From assembly GCF_036785885.1 (NCBI RefSeq), contig NC_092312.1, positions 10,806,001-10,870,000 of the forward strand: a DNA stretch of 64,000 bases. Reading direction: 5' to 3'. Made by a program: the position numbers and the translations under genes. The DNA is from Coffea arabica. Its lineage: Eukaryota > Streptophyta > Magnoliopsida > Gentianales > Rubiaceae. Positions 49,369 through 62,583 of the stretch are shown here, piece by piece (the first letter of the stretch is position 1; every line of letters starts with the position of its first letter). The notes below the pieces were generated by a model, which searched no databases, had not been told where the DNA came from, and saw only the letters and a list, made by a program, of their open reading frames with translations.

Positions 49369-50691
49369 ATTGTGTTGTTTTCAGGGGGAAATTTTGACGG
49401 GGAAAGGATCTGATCATTTGAATTGCCTTTGTCTATAGCAAGAATTTGATGGATGCTAGCACTAAAGAGATCAGACTTGGGGACTTGGAAGTAATGGGAT
49501 TCGGTCGAGAGAGGAAGAGAATTAGATTACGTGATTGACGAGACTTAAATCCACTCCATGCATTGGTATCTTGTGAGCGAGGGTGGATGGGAGTGTGGCA
49601 AGAAAATGCTTTTTATGGGTTTTGGTATGGGGGTGGCAATGTATGATGGGTTAAGAATGATCATACAAATAATGGAAAGGGCTTGGGTTCCATGCGCGAT
49701 TCGATCTGATTGTTATGTCTTTCGTGTCATTTAAATTACTTGGCCTAAGATTACATTACATTACTGTATTTGTTTGTAGTAAAAGTGATGTATATAAATA
49801 AAATATTTGACATATATTCAATATTCATACGTCCAAAATTTGAATACGTACAGCAAGCAATCGGATGAAACTGCACAAAACACAACTACACTGAGTGCTT
49901 GTTCTACAAGTAAGGCATTGAATATTACTAACAAAATGCTTCCAACCACAACCCAAAAAAACAAAGAATTATTAGCATTTTTTTTTATTAAGCTTTAAGT
50001 TGATTTTTCAAATCATGCAAACGTAATATATATCTATAACTGTTAGTGTAAAAAAATCATTATCCTGCCAATGCAAGGAAATTGTTGAGCATAGCTACAT
50101 AGGACCTCAACCTTATTAACGCCCCTCTACACGATAAGTGTATAGAATCGAAATGGAGTAAATTTTTGGAACTCAATTTTTTAAAGGATTAAAAACTAAT
50201 TTGGTAGTCCAATCTCAAATGGAAGCCCATTCTGCCGGAAGCGCCAAGCTCGACACTAGATGCGGATGTGCCGACAGCTGAGAGGCCTTGGGCCGAGTTT
50301 TGGATTTGTCAAAGACTATAATGACAGGTTTAATAAGCCTTCCTTCCTGGATAATATGTTGAGGTTCAAATCTTACCTTGTCATTGAATTTAATTGAAAC
50401 TGGGGAAAAATCAAGAGGCCAAAAGAAGAAACTAAATGCAATAATACTAAAAAGAATATTAGGAGACTAATGGGAAATGGAGTTCTTGACTCAAGAAAAA
50501 TAAAGAAACAAGGGGGAATGGAGTTCTTGGTGGGTCATTGGTTTGTCCACTAATGTATTCATTCCCATACAAAATTAAATGTGATGATATATACACTAAC
50601 ATACACTGTCAGTGTATATAAGATTTGCTCTTGAGATAATCTTTGGCTTCTGCAACTTCATCAATACTTCTCAGCTCGTGGCTCTTTTACT

Positions 50692-50797
50692 ATGTGGTAT
50701 ATCACATTTGTGGTACCTCATGAGTTTTTTTTTTTTTTTTTTTTTTTTTACATTCTTATTTTTACAATATGATTTACCATAATGTGATATACCACAT
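50692..50797. repeat. Inverted repeat (16-bp perfect arms)
   Basis: ATGTGGTATATCACAT at 50692-50707 pairs perfectly with ATGTGATATACCACAT at 50782-50797, separated by 74 bp that include a T28 tract. Imperfect pairing extends slightly (TGTGG/CCATA). Possibly a MITE remnant. I see no target duplication. Confidence 0.75.
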
Positions 50798-51536
50798 TGT
50801 AGAATTTCCCCAGATTCTAACACAGTTTTAATTTGATAAACGTATAACTGTATATGCATGTATATACATGCAGGATACCTATCAAACCAAAAAAAAAAAA
50901 AAAAAAAAAAACCAAAGACTTTATAACTATTGCTGAATATTACCCTCACCCAAGACAATAATACAAGATGAGAAATCTAGCCCTGTAGAAGCCCCGTACG
51001 TGGTGAGATATTATGATGATGCATCTCCCTTGGTAAATTTCTGCCATCTTTGTTTGCGAACATTGCACCTGGTAGTTGTCATTGAATACTATTTCATATA
51101 TTCTTGAACGGAGCAATTGTTGTGTTGTCATGAATATCCTTTGGGTTAATCTGTTGTAGTTCAATTATCTTCTGGAAATAAACCAGTTAGGCTGCTTTTT
51201 GGCCCTAAGCCATTGTTGGCTCTGATATTCATCTAATGCCATGAATACCATTTTAACGAAAGAGATCAGCATTTGATAGTGCGCCCATCTCCTGCTATCT
51301 TATCACTGCCAAGTTCTTGATGGGTTGATTAAACTTGTAGCAGCATTTACATAGTTTAAAAGCATTCAAGAAAGAAAAGAAGTGTAGCGACATGTATGCT
51401 ATGCCTATGGGTATGGGGACATAGGCATGGGACTGGTGGCAATACTTTTTAAGGCATTCTTGTCAACCAGTCACACTTGTTGCTTGTTTTTTAAGACATG
51501 GGATGGGGGAGCAAGTGAAGCCAATAGCTAGTGTTA

Positions 51537-51559
51537 CATATATATATATATATATATAT
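51537..51559 (+). repeat. (AT)n microsatellite
   Basis: About eleven AT units. No associated gene. Confidence 0.95.
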
Positions 51560-52986
51560 GAATCCTTGATTTCTTGTACATTTAGTACAAAGTATCGAAC
51601 TATCATACTACCGTACATTTAGCTCAAGTATTACGGAGCGTGTTTGAATAGGAGATTATTTAATATATTATTTGTACTATTATCTGTCATATTTTTTATG
51701 ATGTGATGTTTGTGAAATAGAAAAGTGATTAAGAAGATAAAAATTTTGATTGAAAAATGTATTTGTGATATAAGCAAATAATTTTTTTTACAAATAATGT
51801 GATATCCAAACAATTTAACAAATTTATGATACTGTTGAAACCGATCCAACTGCGCCCTAGCTAAGACAAACAACTCATAAATGCAAAGCCCAATTAGTAC
51901 AACATTGCCTAATGAATATGTAACTTGGATGCCAGTGTTTTTAGTTCATTAATGGAGAACAACTTACCATGCATCTCCAATTAATTAACCGGAAAAATCC
52001 TACTATTACACTTATAGACGCTGTTAAACACATACACATACGGTTAAACTATCATCACCTCACCAAATTAATTACCAGAATAACAAAATCAACAGCCATC
52101 ACAGTTTCTAATTCTAAACTCGTAGATCAAAATTACAATTTGCCATAACATACAACAATACAGGCTTCTGCCGAAGATAAAACAACGAAGAATCGTATAA
52201 TGCAAATTCAGTCCTGAAATTCACCCATCGTAAACTAAGAAATGATTGGTAACTTGGAACAGCATCGTGTTCTTTCCAAATGGAAAATCTACCATTAAAG
52301 TTTTTCTTGTCTGCCACTTTCATTTACAGTCAATGAAAAGTCGAAAGAATATCTCAAAAACAACAATGATTTTCTATATATGATTCCATCCAAAATGCAC
52401 CAACAAAACAGAAAAGATGGTAACCTAGATTCCCAATGGAAATTTTTACTCATTAAATGCAGTTCAGGCTTTAAGTCTTAACTCTTAAGCCTCTAATTGT
52501 ACTAGATGTTTAACTAACTGACTGACTGTATATCGGTGCTCCTTTTTATATCATCACAACACACGAACTACAAGCTTTTGTTTCATAAAAGGTGATAATT
52601 CTTTTAAAGTTATAAACATCCCTTCAAAAAATTGCTTAATTTTGATCAAGTACTGCTTTGCCTCTAGAAGCAAAGGGGTCCCCAAGAAAAAGCAAAGAAC
52701 TAGTAATTGCTCGAAAAGGTTACCATTAAGCTAGCTTGAAAAGACATGACGGAGTACACATTTGCTTTTTGGTTCTCCAACTTCGAAGGTCGAAAATCTT
52801 TTGGGTCCATACTTTTTCTTTTCTTTTACTATGCGTCTTCCGTTTGGAAAAATTGTAATTAATGTTCAAGAAATTAGCGATAGATACAAAACATCTCATG
52901 AAGATACAAAAGATCTACTTGTGGTGCTGAGTTCAGCTCAAGAATTTTTTTTTAATATAAGTTGATCTCGACTTGATTTAACTGTA

Positions 52987-54637
52987 TCCTTATACTATAT
53001 AAGAATGAGTTTCGGTCAAAGAATGGCTTTGAATTTCAACCGTAAGAGTAGGGGTATTTTGGGATTGTGAGGTTGTTTTGAGTGTAGTTATAGTATTGGG
53101 TACTACTTTAGATAACATGTGTATTATTGTATTTACTAAAATGTCCTTGTATTCTAAAAGATGCAGTGATGATTTGCTCAAAGGTTTGGGTAGTTTGGGA
53201 ATGTGAGATTATTTGGTCATCTTTTTTACAATGGGTACAACCCATAATAACTTCTTTATTGGTGTAATTATTTAAATGTCCTTGCAGAGACATTCATTTT
53301 GATTTGTGTCAATTATTACTGTTACTTTGCTATTATAACTTGAAGAATTTCAAACGTCATTTTCATCTCAATTAAAACAAGGACAATGTGGTTTATTAAG
53401 GAATTTATGATTGAGCATTAGTTTCAACTTCAATCCTTCAAATGTCTGCCCCTTCACATTCTTCCGTTATGTTCCTTTCGTCTTCCGATAAATACTTATT
53501 TATATTGCCATTATACTTTGGATTTCAATATGGTTCTTTGGTGAAGTTATTTTTGGTGGTTCAACTTGAGGTGAGATTTCATTTTTTTTAATGGTATGGT
53601 TTGCTTTGTAAAATCGTAATTTCTATTATTAGCTAAATGCTTTTATTCCAAAATTGGATACTCTGTTAGCGCAATTTAATGTTGATATTATTGTTTCCCC
53701 ACAAAGTTAGTTGTTATATACAATTTAAATGATATGTTTTGTTGGAATAGGTTTGGAGATACAAAACTTTCTCTTTTGGTCTATTTACATGGTGGAGGCT
53801 TTTTGATCAAATATGCATTCTCTCCTACATATCACGTGTACCTTAATGTAGTAGTTGCAGAAGTTGGTGTTGTAGCAGTTTCAATTAACTATCGGCTCGC
53901 CCCCAAGCATCTTTTGCCTATTGCTTATGACGATTCTTAGATTGCAGTCAAATGAGCTGCCCCTTATTCAAATAGTGAGGGTCCTGAGGTATGGCTTAGG
54001 GATTATGCTAGCTTTGATAGGGTGTTTTTTGGTGGGGATAGTGCTGGTGACAATTTAGCACATAACATGGCATCAAGGGTTTGGTTGGAGATACTAGACG
54101 GTTTCGATCTTGATGTGATTTTCTCAATTGTCCTTATTTTTTGGGGAAAGATCTAATTAGTATAATGAAATTACAGGTAAAGGCCTATGTTAAAAGCATT
54201 TGGCATTATGTTCACCCAAAATCTACGGGGTTGATGATCCATTGCTGAATCCTTGGATGAAACCAAACCTTTTGAGACTAGACTTTGTTGTTGCTAAAAA
54301 AGTTGGCTACTTTCATCAACAAGAATGTTGTGTAGATGCATCTTTAAGTGGATAAGCACTTTGTTTATTGCCATTAATCATTTGGGTATCTGTTTAAAGT
54401 TCATTTAGTCTTGTTAATGAAAAACTCATATACAAGTGTTTATTTTAAAATATATGAATTAAGAAAGATAGCATGCATAATTTCCTTCTCCATCTTCCAG
54501 TATACATTAGATACTTTGTTACTTCATATTGTTACTCAATGTGCGTGAGTTTTTCGATATTTAATTGAACTGCCATAAAATCTTCTTTAACCACAGGCAC
54601 CAAATACCCGCGCGATGCGCGGGCATTCTCCTCCTAG
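52987..54637 (+). mobile_element. Non-autonomous Helitron carrying a carboxylesterase fragment
   Basis: The 5' end begins TCCTTATACTATATAAG, close to the TC...TACTA start of plant Helitrons. The 3' end has a GC hairpin, CCCGCGC-GAT-GCGCGGG (54607-54623), then ten bases and CTAG (54634-54637). It sits between A (52986) and T (54638), with no target duplication, as Helitrons insert. Length 1651 bp. No Rep/helicase is present. The interior contains a decayed plant carboxylesterase. Confidence 0.82.
53740..54355 (+). pseudogene. Carboxylesterase (CXE-type alpha/beta hydrolase) fragment inside the Helitron
   Basis: The translated frame gives LLVYLHGGGF (oxyanion-hole HGGG motif), SPTYHVYLNVVVAE, VSINYRLAPKHLLPIAYDDS and FFGGDSAGDNLAHNMA (nucleophile GDSAG motif), all typical of plant CXE/gibberellin-receptor-like esterases. 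Stops at 53938-53940 (TAG) and 53953-53955 (TGA) stand where the family has tryptophans (DDSWxAxxW). Further stops follow near 54155. The first ~70 residues and the catalytic-His end are missing or unrecognisable. No intron is obvious. A captured, dead gene fragment. Confidence 0.85.
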
Positions 54638-56916
54638 TATTGATGATACAAATGACATATCCTTGTATTGAAGTTATTGGTTGTCAGATGGCGGTTTGAC
54701 TGAGAGTTATTGCAAGTATTAAACAATTTGATATATTAAAACACGTTTAGAATGTATATTCTAAATTGCAAATCATCAATTAGAAGATTCTATAAATATA
54801 GTGAACGGAAAAAAAAAAGAGCAAATATTTAAGAGTTAAAATTGCGAAATTGTCACATAGTCGAGTTTCTTGGACAATATGGAATCTAAGCATGTGCATA
54901 GAAAGGTTTCGAAAAGGCAAAGACATTATTCAAGAATTATTGAACATGGCCTTATGCTTCAAGGGTTTTCCAATTCAATAGTTGATGAAGTCGGTAATGA
55001 CTGGTTAATTTTTTTTTTTTTTGTTTAAGGATACAAAACTAATGCATGATATGAATACTAGCCTATATAAGGTAGGATAAACATTGTACAGAAATTTAAG
55101 GATTTAAATGAATGCATGGTATGAACCCTGACCTACATAAGGTAGGATAAACACTACAGTGAAATTAGTAGTAAATTGACAACTTCTGAGACAATAATGA
55201 TATCGAAACCTTTCAACATAAAGTAATAATGGCTTGATTATGCAACTCATTTGGTAATAGCTCTTATATACTTCGATCATTTTGTCATGCAGATCCCTGG
55301 AATAGGTTCCACTTCTTCCTTTCCCAATGTACGGTATCGTATAACTACCAATAATTGCGTAAATATTTAATTCCTGCACAGAAAACGGAATCTTTAATGC
55401 TACATGATTTTGGATAGATCGAGTAGGCAGGCAGATTTGCTGAACAAACTTTCCGTAAAGTGATCGGATAATATTCTAATGATAAGCGTCCTGTTATCTC
55501 ATCATTGCTTCAGGAACAAATCATCCATGGCCATTGGCCAGGCCAGAAAAAGCAGAGAGGAAAGGGGAGGGGGCCATGCAATGACAGTCGGGATTGCTTT
55601 GCTTGATGCAACTCCCTCTTGAGCTGTATGAGGATATGGGGCTGCAGGATCATGGATGACTGACTGGTTTTTGGCTAATAGTTAGACACTTAGAGTGGCA
55701 GACAGCAAATCCTGGCCGCCAGTTCGATTGATACATAGTGCACGTTAAAAGGTGTATGATTTGTACCAGAGTAGAAGTTCATGTCGGATGACGAATTGAA
55801 GATATTGAAACTGGGAGAAGAAGTTCCTCAAAGTTAATGTTTAACATCTGGCAAATCAAGAAACTTTCCGGGGGGTTCAGCAGTCAGCACATGGCTAGGG
55901 CCCTTCTATTTCTCTCCCAAGCCACATGTTGATGAATATCTGAAACTTTAGCTTTTATGGTTTAGGCACATTTCCACTAGCTAAAATGAGAGCACTTTCA
56001 TGAGCTCTTCATTGACTTCCCCACCCCCCAACACTCCCCTGTCGTTTGGGTTGAAAATTTTCAGATAAATGATAGACAAGAAGGTTCTGAATAGAATGGC
56101 AAGAACGGAATTGGTAGTGGAGCAAAGAATTAAACATTTTCTTGTTTGAAGCTCTTCATCTCGGTTCTTTTCTTCTTTATCCACATACATAAAGAGCATA
56201 AACTTTATAGTTGACATACAAATACATTGCACAGAAGATTTCTCTGATAGGGTCATTTGGTCATTCAGACACCATTACCATCCTACACATTAGCTTGGAC
56301 CATCATGGAGAAAACCAAACTACGACTCCTTGAATACTGTTGTTCCTGCATGAGGAAGCGACAGATGCCCATCAGAACGCAGCTAGGCAAGAGTAAAAGC
56401 ATCCCAAACAGCCAGTCAAAATTTGGCCCCAAGGATTCTCTGTTTCATTTCTCAAACCAACGGGAGATATAGAACGGCCTAACGTTGTATGTAAATAACC
56501 GCAGCTTTAGTTTACAGACAGCACTACTGTCATTTTTCACAGGACAACAGTCAGGCGACAATGTGCAATACTCTAAACTCCCACAAACTTTTAACGTTGT
56601 ATATAATAAATACTCATAAAAGAAAGTAACCTACAATAAGCACATAGCAAAATCCTATCCACCTTGGAATGTATGGACATACTAGGAGGTGGTTAGAAGC
56701 ATTTCCTTGAAAACCTAACACGTCATTCTATCGATGCCCTTCCATGGGCTCTATGAGTATTTCTTCCATACATCTTCAGTTCCTTTTTCTTCATTGCTTC
56801 CAAGATCTTCTGATACCTTGGGTCAATTTCTCACTTAAAACTGCGCCACCAACTCAACCCATCCAAGAACGCTTTGGATTTCAAGAAGTTGGAAAGGCAT
56901 CCCCAAGAAATCAATG
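54638..56916. other. Intergenic spacer downstream of the hnRNP-U-like gene
   Basis: Contains a ~66-bp tandem duplication (55029-55165). 56250-56916 is probably partly 3' UTR of the hnRNP-U-like gene. No supported gene. Confidence 0.55.
55029..55165. repeat. ~66-bp tandem duplication
   Basis: Two units at 55029-55094 and 55100-55165 share AATGCATG(A/G)TATGAA and AAGGTAGGATAAACA motifs with a ~71-bp period and roughly 80% identity by eye. Confidence 0.75.
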
Positions 56917-59900
56917 CTACCATGGGCCTGGGGGGCCATAACCTCCATGATGCTCTTTACCGGGGGGGAAGTTTCCATATGAAGGCCTTGGAACAGGAGC
57001 TCCATATGGAGAACCTGGGATCATAATAAGAAGAAAACTCTTTGGACATTACTGTACGTTGAAGAAATCAAATAACACATTCGAATCACAATGGAGAAAA
57101 AAAAAAAAGAAATGTTTATACCAAGCATGAGAAACAAAGTAACGACTAAGTTGATATTCTTCAACAGGTTGTCACCATCTCTAGCTCAAAAATACAGAAA
57201 GAAAAACATCCCACCCAGCGAGGAAGGAAACTCATCACAGTTTGTCCAAGATGCAATAAAATTAAAGTTGCATATTGGTGTATGGCACTCATGACCCACT
57301 TTTACCAATTTGAAAGTTGATTAAGTTTTACCACATAGATATTAGAAGAAAATGTAACTCGATATCATACTTGAATATTTTCCTAATTCCTATTACAAAT
57401 ATTTGGAAATTAATGAAAACAAGATTTTTCCAAATATAAGTTTTACTGGAAATCACCAAGGATGTCACAATAACAGAACAACAAAGAATTCATAAATTCT
57501 GCTTAAAAGAAATATAGTGTGATGAAGGAAGCTACTAACCGTATGGTCCTGCTGTAGTAGACCCAAATGTAGGTGGTCCCGTACCCAAGAGCTCCTGTGA
57601 TGAACATTGTGGCTGACTAGCATATACAATTTGAGAGTTAAACGGAACTGTAGTCAAACTTGCATAGGTTTCAGTCATGTGCATTCTGTTATTATCAGCT
57701 ACACTGCACGTATATCCTGCTCCATAGCTCATATAAAGCTCATTCCCATTCACAGGAGCAGCAAATCTATTTTCACCATCACTTCCACCAGAGTGAGAAT
57801 ACCCTCCATGACTGCCATAGCTTTCAAGTCTATTAATTGGATACGAATAAGAGTTACTTCCAGCAGAGGTTCCAACTGGAGGATAAGGTGAGCATGAATT
57901 AGACCAAGGTCCAGCAAAGCCATCCAAAAGGAAAAAATTTAACTAAGAAAGACGAGAAAAGAATGCATTAACATGTAGCTGTTTTAGAAACCATAAAAGA
58001 GGCAAACCAGGTAAACTTCCTTTATTTCGCAGGGGGGCTCCAAATGAAGGAATAGACATTTCATGAGAACTTCCTCGTGGCTGACTAGCATACACATCTT
58101 GAGAGTTGAATGGAACTGTAGCCAAACTTGCATAGGGTTCAGTCATGTGCATTCTGTTATTATCAATAGCAATGGACGTATATCCTGCTCCATAGCTCCT
58201 GTAAGGCTCATTCACATCCAGAGAAGCAGCAAATCTATTTCCACAATCACTTCCACCAGAATGAGAATACCCTCCATGACACAAATATGAGTTACTTCCA
58301 GCAGGTGTTCCAACAGGAGGATAAGGCGAGTATGCATTATTAGACCAAGGTCCAGCAAAGCCCATGCCATCTGAAAACGAAAATTATTTATAAGACGAAA
58401 ACATATCATTTGCATGTGGCAATTTTGGACACCACAAAAGAGAGACAAACTGGGTAAACTGCATTGATTTTGCACAGGGGTTCCATTGGAATATATGTTT
58501 TCTATTCCATAGGAAGGAATAGATGTTTCATGAGAATTTCATTGATAATTTTGCACAGGGGCTCCACATGAAGGATTAGAAGATCTATATAGGACAATGA
58601 AGGACTATCATGAGAATGGACAATGCCTTTACCAGAATGAGAGGAAACCACCACACTCGCATTGAGATTTGCTTTCATCTGATCTAAATATCTCTGCGAC
58701 TCTGCTCGGCTGAGCTCTGGGAAAAAAACCTTACAGCACAAAAAGTACAGGTTACAATGCAGCCTAAAACCCAAACATGAATAGAGGAAGGAAGAATAAG
58801 AATGCAATTTACCTCATCAAAATACTCATCTGTATTGGGCATGTCCTTGCTCATTGGCAAAGTATAATTGGCTGCCACGCACCGATTACAGGTTAACACA
58901 AAAAGGAAACAGATGATGAAGAAGGAAAGGCCAAAGCATGGCAATTTAGATAGAAGGAACTACTGATCTAGACAAACCTAACATCTCATTTACAGCTTGA
59001 GCAGGAATTTCTTTTCCCATTTCTTTGTTCCTTTTATCTGAACGATTATTGAGCTCTTCCGGTCTCGGAAAAACAATAACGGCAATCTGCCTCAAGAAAA
59101 CACAGCCTTTAATATCACAATATTCACGCAAGCATGGGGAAGCATAATTTCAACTTTTTAACATAAATCTCCAGGAAAAGAAAGAATCATACTTTGAAGA
59201 GAAAGAAAAAGTTACCTTATGGTAGTTCAAAAATGGCTTCAGCTTGCGTTTACGTGCATTCTTGTAGACATTTGTTTGGTCGATTATGAAATTGCGAGGC
59301 ACCTTGGAAGCTCTGGACAGAAGAGTATTGAAAATCGCAGTTGCTCGTTGCATCAGACGATCAAATCGTTCACCATAGTTATGTCTACGAAGCAGACCAG
59401 GCACCTTTATGAAATTCAAGCTTTTATCAGAAAATTGAGAAGAGAAAAATGCTACTTAAAAATGAAAAAGCTCTAAAACTAAAACAAGGATACTAAGACG
59501 TGAATATGAAAGGTGTATAACCTTCATCTGATCCAGGACTAAATTGGTTCCAAGCAGAATATATCGCTTTTCTGGATGAGCCCTGACCAAATTCTCAGCC
59601 CACGTAGACTTGCCAGCAGCAGGTAATCCAACCATCATTATTAGTTCACAATCACTTACATTCTGAAACGTAGGTCCCAATATCACCTTCCGATCCTCAA
59701 TTGCAGAGGCCCAGGGTTTGTAGCCTTCTTGTGGAACTAATCCATCTTCAGTCCTGAATTGCATCTGAACTTCAACATTTTTTAGCAAAACATGAGGAAA
59801 TAGTGCTGATTCCCATTGCAAGCTTTTGATTGGACAATTAACCACTTCGAGGCCACCAAAACCTGCATGAAACTGAATTGCAGTTCCCAGCCACTTCCCA

Positions 59901-61689
59901 TTCTTTGAGAAACCAATTGAAGCCATGGGTTTACTTTCAAGGTTGACACAGCAAATTATAGTGTCACCATCATCAAACTGCTCTCCATAACCTGAATATT
60001 TTCCTGCATTAGAAAACATTCCTGTGCCCCCAAAACCAAAACTGTGTAGGGTCTCCCCAAGATTTCCAACAGCATCATCTCCCCTTGAGATGCCAACCCT
60101 ACATATATGCTGCTGGTCCAGTGGAGTGTCATCCATATCAACTGGCTGATGTGCAATAATTTTGCACCCAAAGCAATACTTTCCCCCAATGATTCCCACG
60201 TTGGCCCGGGCACCAGACCAGCAATAAGCAAATCCCTCCTCATAAAGTGCTGAACCACGCAGACCATCTTCTTCAATATTGAAATCTGTCAAAGAGTGAT
60301 GTCCGACATCAAGCTATAGAAAGGTGAAACCAATAATGGAAAAGTATTTACTCCTAAAATTAGATCAAAGATAGCTGTTCATTGTGATTGAGTTGTACCC
60401 TAGATTATCACAAAGAAACACTTCTTGATTGCAAACAATTGAAGAAAATCTCACATACGAACTGGAAAACTAGCAGTGTATCACCCCCAATATCAAAATA
60501 ATAATAATAATAAAAAGAATATGGCTGACGGTTTCTTTTCATAGGGTAGAATGCATCCAAGCCCTGACTGTTTTAGTTGAAAAAAATCCCAGCTCTGATT
60601 AGTTTAACTGAAAAATGTTCTATATACTTGACCTCTACCTCAATTTAAACATTCAGGGTCCTGACATGTCTGATGTAAATGCTAAATGATACAAGGTACA
60701 AGGTAACTTTCCAAATGGAGTTACTGTTTGATCACAATTTTTGTGTACTTGTGTACACATATACATAGGTTGAGAAACAATTTCATTGATGCACCTATTA
60801 TTAAGTTAATCAATCATCATACGAGGGAAACTACACAAAGATTTAATTGTCATATGTGCCAATTTTTTATACAGAATGGATCTGTTCAAGTCCCTCCGCC
60901 TCACCAAGAACATAATTCAAGAGGCATTTTATCAGTAAAAGAAGGTATACACAAATGGCAAGAATTTCCAACAACCCACCATTATCTAACAAAATTTTCT
61001 TTCAGTCCTTTGCAATAAGGAAGATGACAGTCTCTTATGAAGAGGGAAAAATTTTAAAAAAGTTCACCGAAACCACTCAGAAGCATTATTTGTCATATAC
61101 CTAAACCCTGGTTTTCCTCCTTTGACTCTCGGGGAAAAGGGGCTCTTGATTTTTACATCCTCCCATTCTTCTACCATTTTCTTAAACAACGATAAGAGAA
61201 GGCAAATTGAACCCAAGTTACTAGCCTAATCGAATGACTTCTTACCTAAATTTTAAAAAAAAAAAACACACACACACACACACACACACATTTTTGTCAT
61301 AATTAAAAAACTAAAGCAACAGAACAGAAACCTAAAATTGACGGATTAACCAATGCATGTAATCATTTCCCAATGCACACAAAGACAAGCCACAAAACAA
61401 AATAATCCCAACAAATTCAAAAAAAAAAAAAAACATGCAAAGAATCCTTTTATAGGATATCGAAATTCAACCCTCTATCTTGCGAAATTGAAGGAATCGG
61501 CGATCAAGAAATGGAATTCATACCGATATCACAATCGGCCGGATTGAGGAGGACGCGACGAACGGGCAGCGCCGGATGAAAATCAGCAGAGGCTTGTTCT
61601 GCTGCTTCAATTTTCCCTTTCTTGGCATCCCTCCACGGCGCCCCGTAACCCTCTTCGATCGGCTGAGGACGCTTTGCAGATGACGCCAT
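56917..61689 (-). CDS. Heterogeneous nuclear ribonucleoprotein U-like protein (SPRY + P-loop kinase-like)
   Basis: Predicted nuclear RNA-binding protein. Exons: 61689-61524, 60285-59522, 59404-59216, 59086-58978, 58871-58813, 58729-58633, 58370-58008 and 57014-56917; all GT-AG with consistent phase, 614 residues. A SPRY/B30.2 domain spans ~70-225 (GFAYCWSGARANVGI, CRVGISRGDDAVGNLGET, SIGFSKNGKWLG). A polynucleotide-kinase-like P-loop GLPAAGKST is at 275-283, with NFIIDQTNVYKNARKRKL further on (~350). This domain order is that of hnRNP U and its plant relatives. The tail from ~462 is Gly/Tyr/Pro/Ser-rich (YPPVGTPAGSNSY, GGYSHSGG) and ends GGYGPPGPW. A second copy of the tail exon lies at 57923-57540 and a fragment of a third in the preceding intron. 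Exon usage at the 3' end is my inference; isoforms are likely. Confidence 0.9.
57540..57923 (-). other. Duplicated Gly/Tyr-rich exon lacking a canonical acceptor
   Basis: This 384-bp copy of the preceding exon (58370-58008) is open throughout and ends in a good donor (G/GTTAGT) in the phase needed to join the last exon (AGPYG-SPYGAP). The intact copy has TTTTCAG/AT at its start; here the same place reads TTTTGG/AT, so the AG is gone. The only nearby upstream AG (CTTAG at about 57945) leads in the wrong phase from the previous exons. Protein similarity to the first copy is high over its whole length (RMHMTE(P/T)YASL, TVPFNSQ). It may be skipped, or used from a cryptic site. Confidence 0.75.
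58395..58600 (-). repeat. Truncated third copy of the tail-exon repeat unit, in the intron
   Basis: TTTGCATGTGGCAATTTTGG, GGTAAACTGCATTGATTTTGC and GGAAGGAATAGATGTTTCATG match the region at and past the 3' end of the 58370-58008 exon. The ~430-bp unit is thus present twice in full and once in part. This copy has no long open frame. Confidence 0.7.
61266..61290 (+). repeat. (AC)n microsatellite in intron 1 of the hnRNP-U-like gene
   Basis: About twelve CA units after an A run, within the first intron (61523-60286). Confidence 0.95.
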
Positions 61690-62583
61690 CGCTCAACAAT
61701 AATGTCTCTCGCAAATTCTCTCAGGTAAGCTGATGCTCGCTTCGACTTCACTTCACTTCACTATACATAGCCAGTATTCTGCTGGCATATCCGTTACGTT
61801 GAGTTGGGTATTTATAGAGAACCTGAGCACCGCCTTGCCTGTGCAATGGCACGTGACATGTGTTTTTAACTTTTATTGGTTGCGTCACACTTGTAATCTG
61901 GGATTGCAGTTGATGGCGCCACTGGGGAGCCTCAATAATGAAGCTAATAACCTTAAAAGAAACTAATCAGGTGCACTCTAGGTGCATCATTTAAAAAGTT
62001 ATTTTAGTCAATCATCTTTTGTGGTCGTCTTGATCCATTATGTTTAATCTCTCATCCCTTTAAGGTATGGTTAATGGAGAGATGATTTGGATCGAAAATT
62101 TAAGAATACTAATGGAATTGATGACGTGCATGGTATGTGCATTAGTAAAAAGTTAAAAAAAAAAAAAAATTTATATATAAAGCTAAATAGAAAAGTGTCA
62201 CAAGCCCTCAACCCTAATTTTTTTTTTTCCAATTTTCCTCGCCAATTTCTTTAACTAGAGTCCAAACTATATAAATAAAAGGATTAGACAATTTTCCCCC
62301 TCATAATTTTCCCAAATTCATGACTTGCAAAGGATACAATAGTAAGGGATCATGCAATTAATAAGAAATGGAGAAATCAGTTGGCACAGTAAATATAAAA
62401 TTTAGAAATTCACAAACACTTTTTAGTCAAAGAATAATTTTGTTGGTCTTTGAAGACACCTCAAATGAGTTTATAAACATAATTTTAAACACTTTTTTTT
62501 TCTAATTTTCAGAAATTTAAACACATTGTAATAACTAATAATATTTTTTAGTTTGGAAACACCTTAAATATACTCCTAAAAAT

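Larger units (their letters stand above)
49369..52986. other. Intergenic spacer, no supported gene
   Basis: AT-rich, with a T28 and an A25 tract, a hairpin-forming repeat (50692-50797) and an AT microsatellite (51537-51559). A stretch near 52762-52965 is open but unrecognised. Confidence 0.55.
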
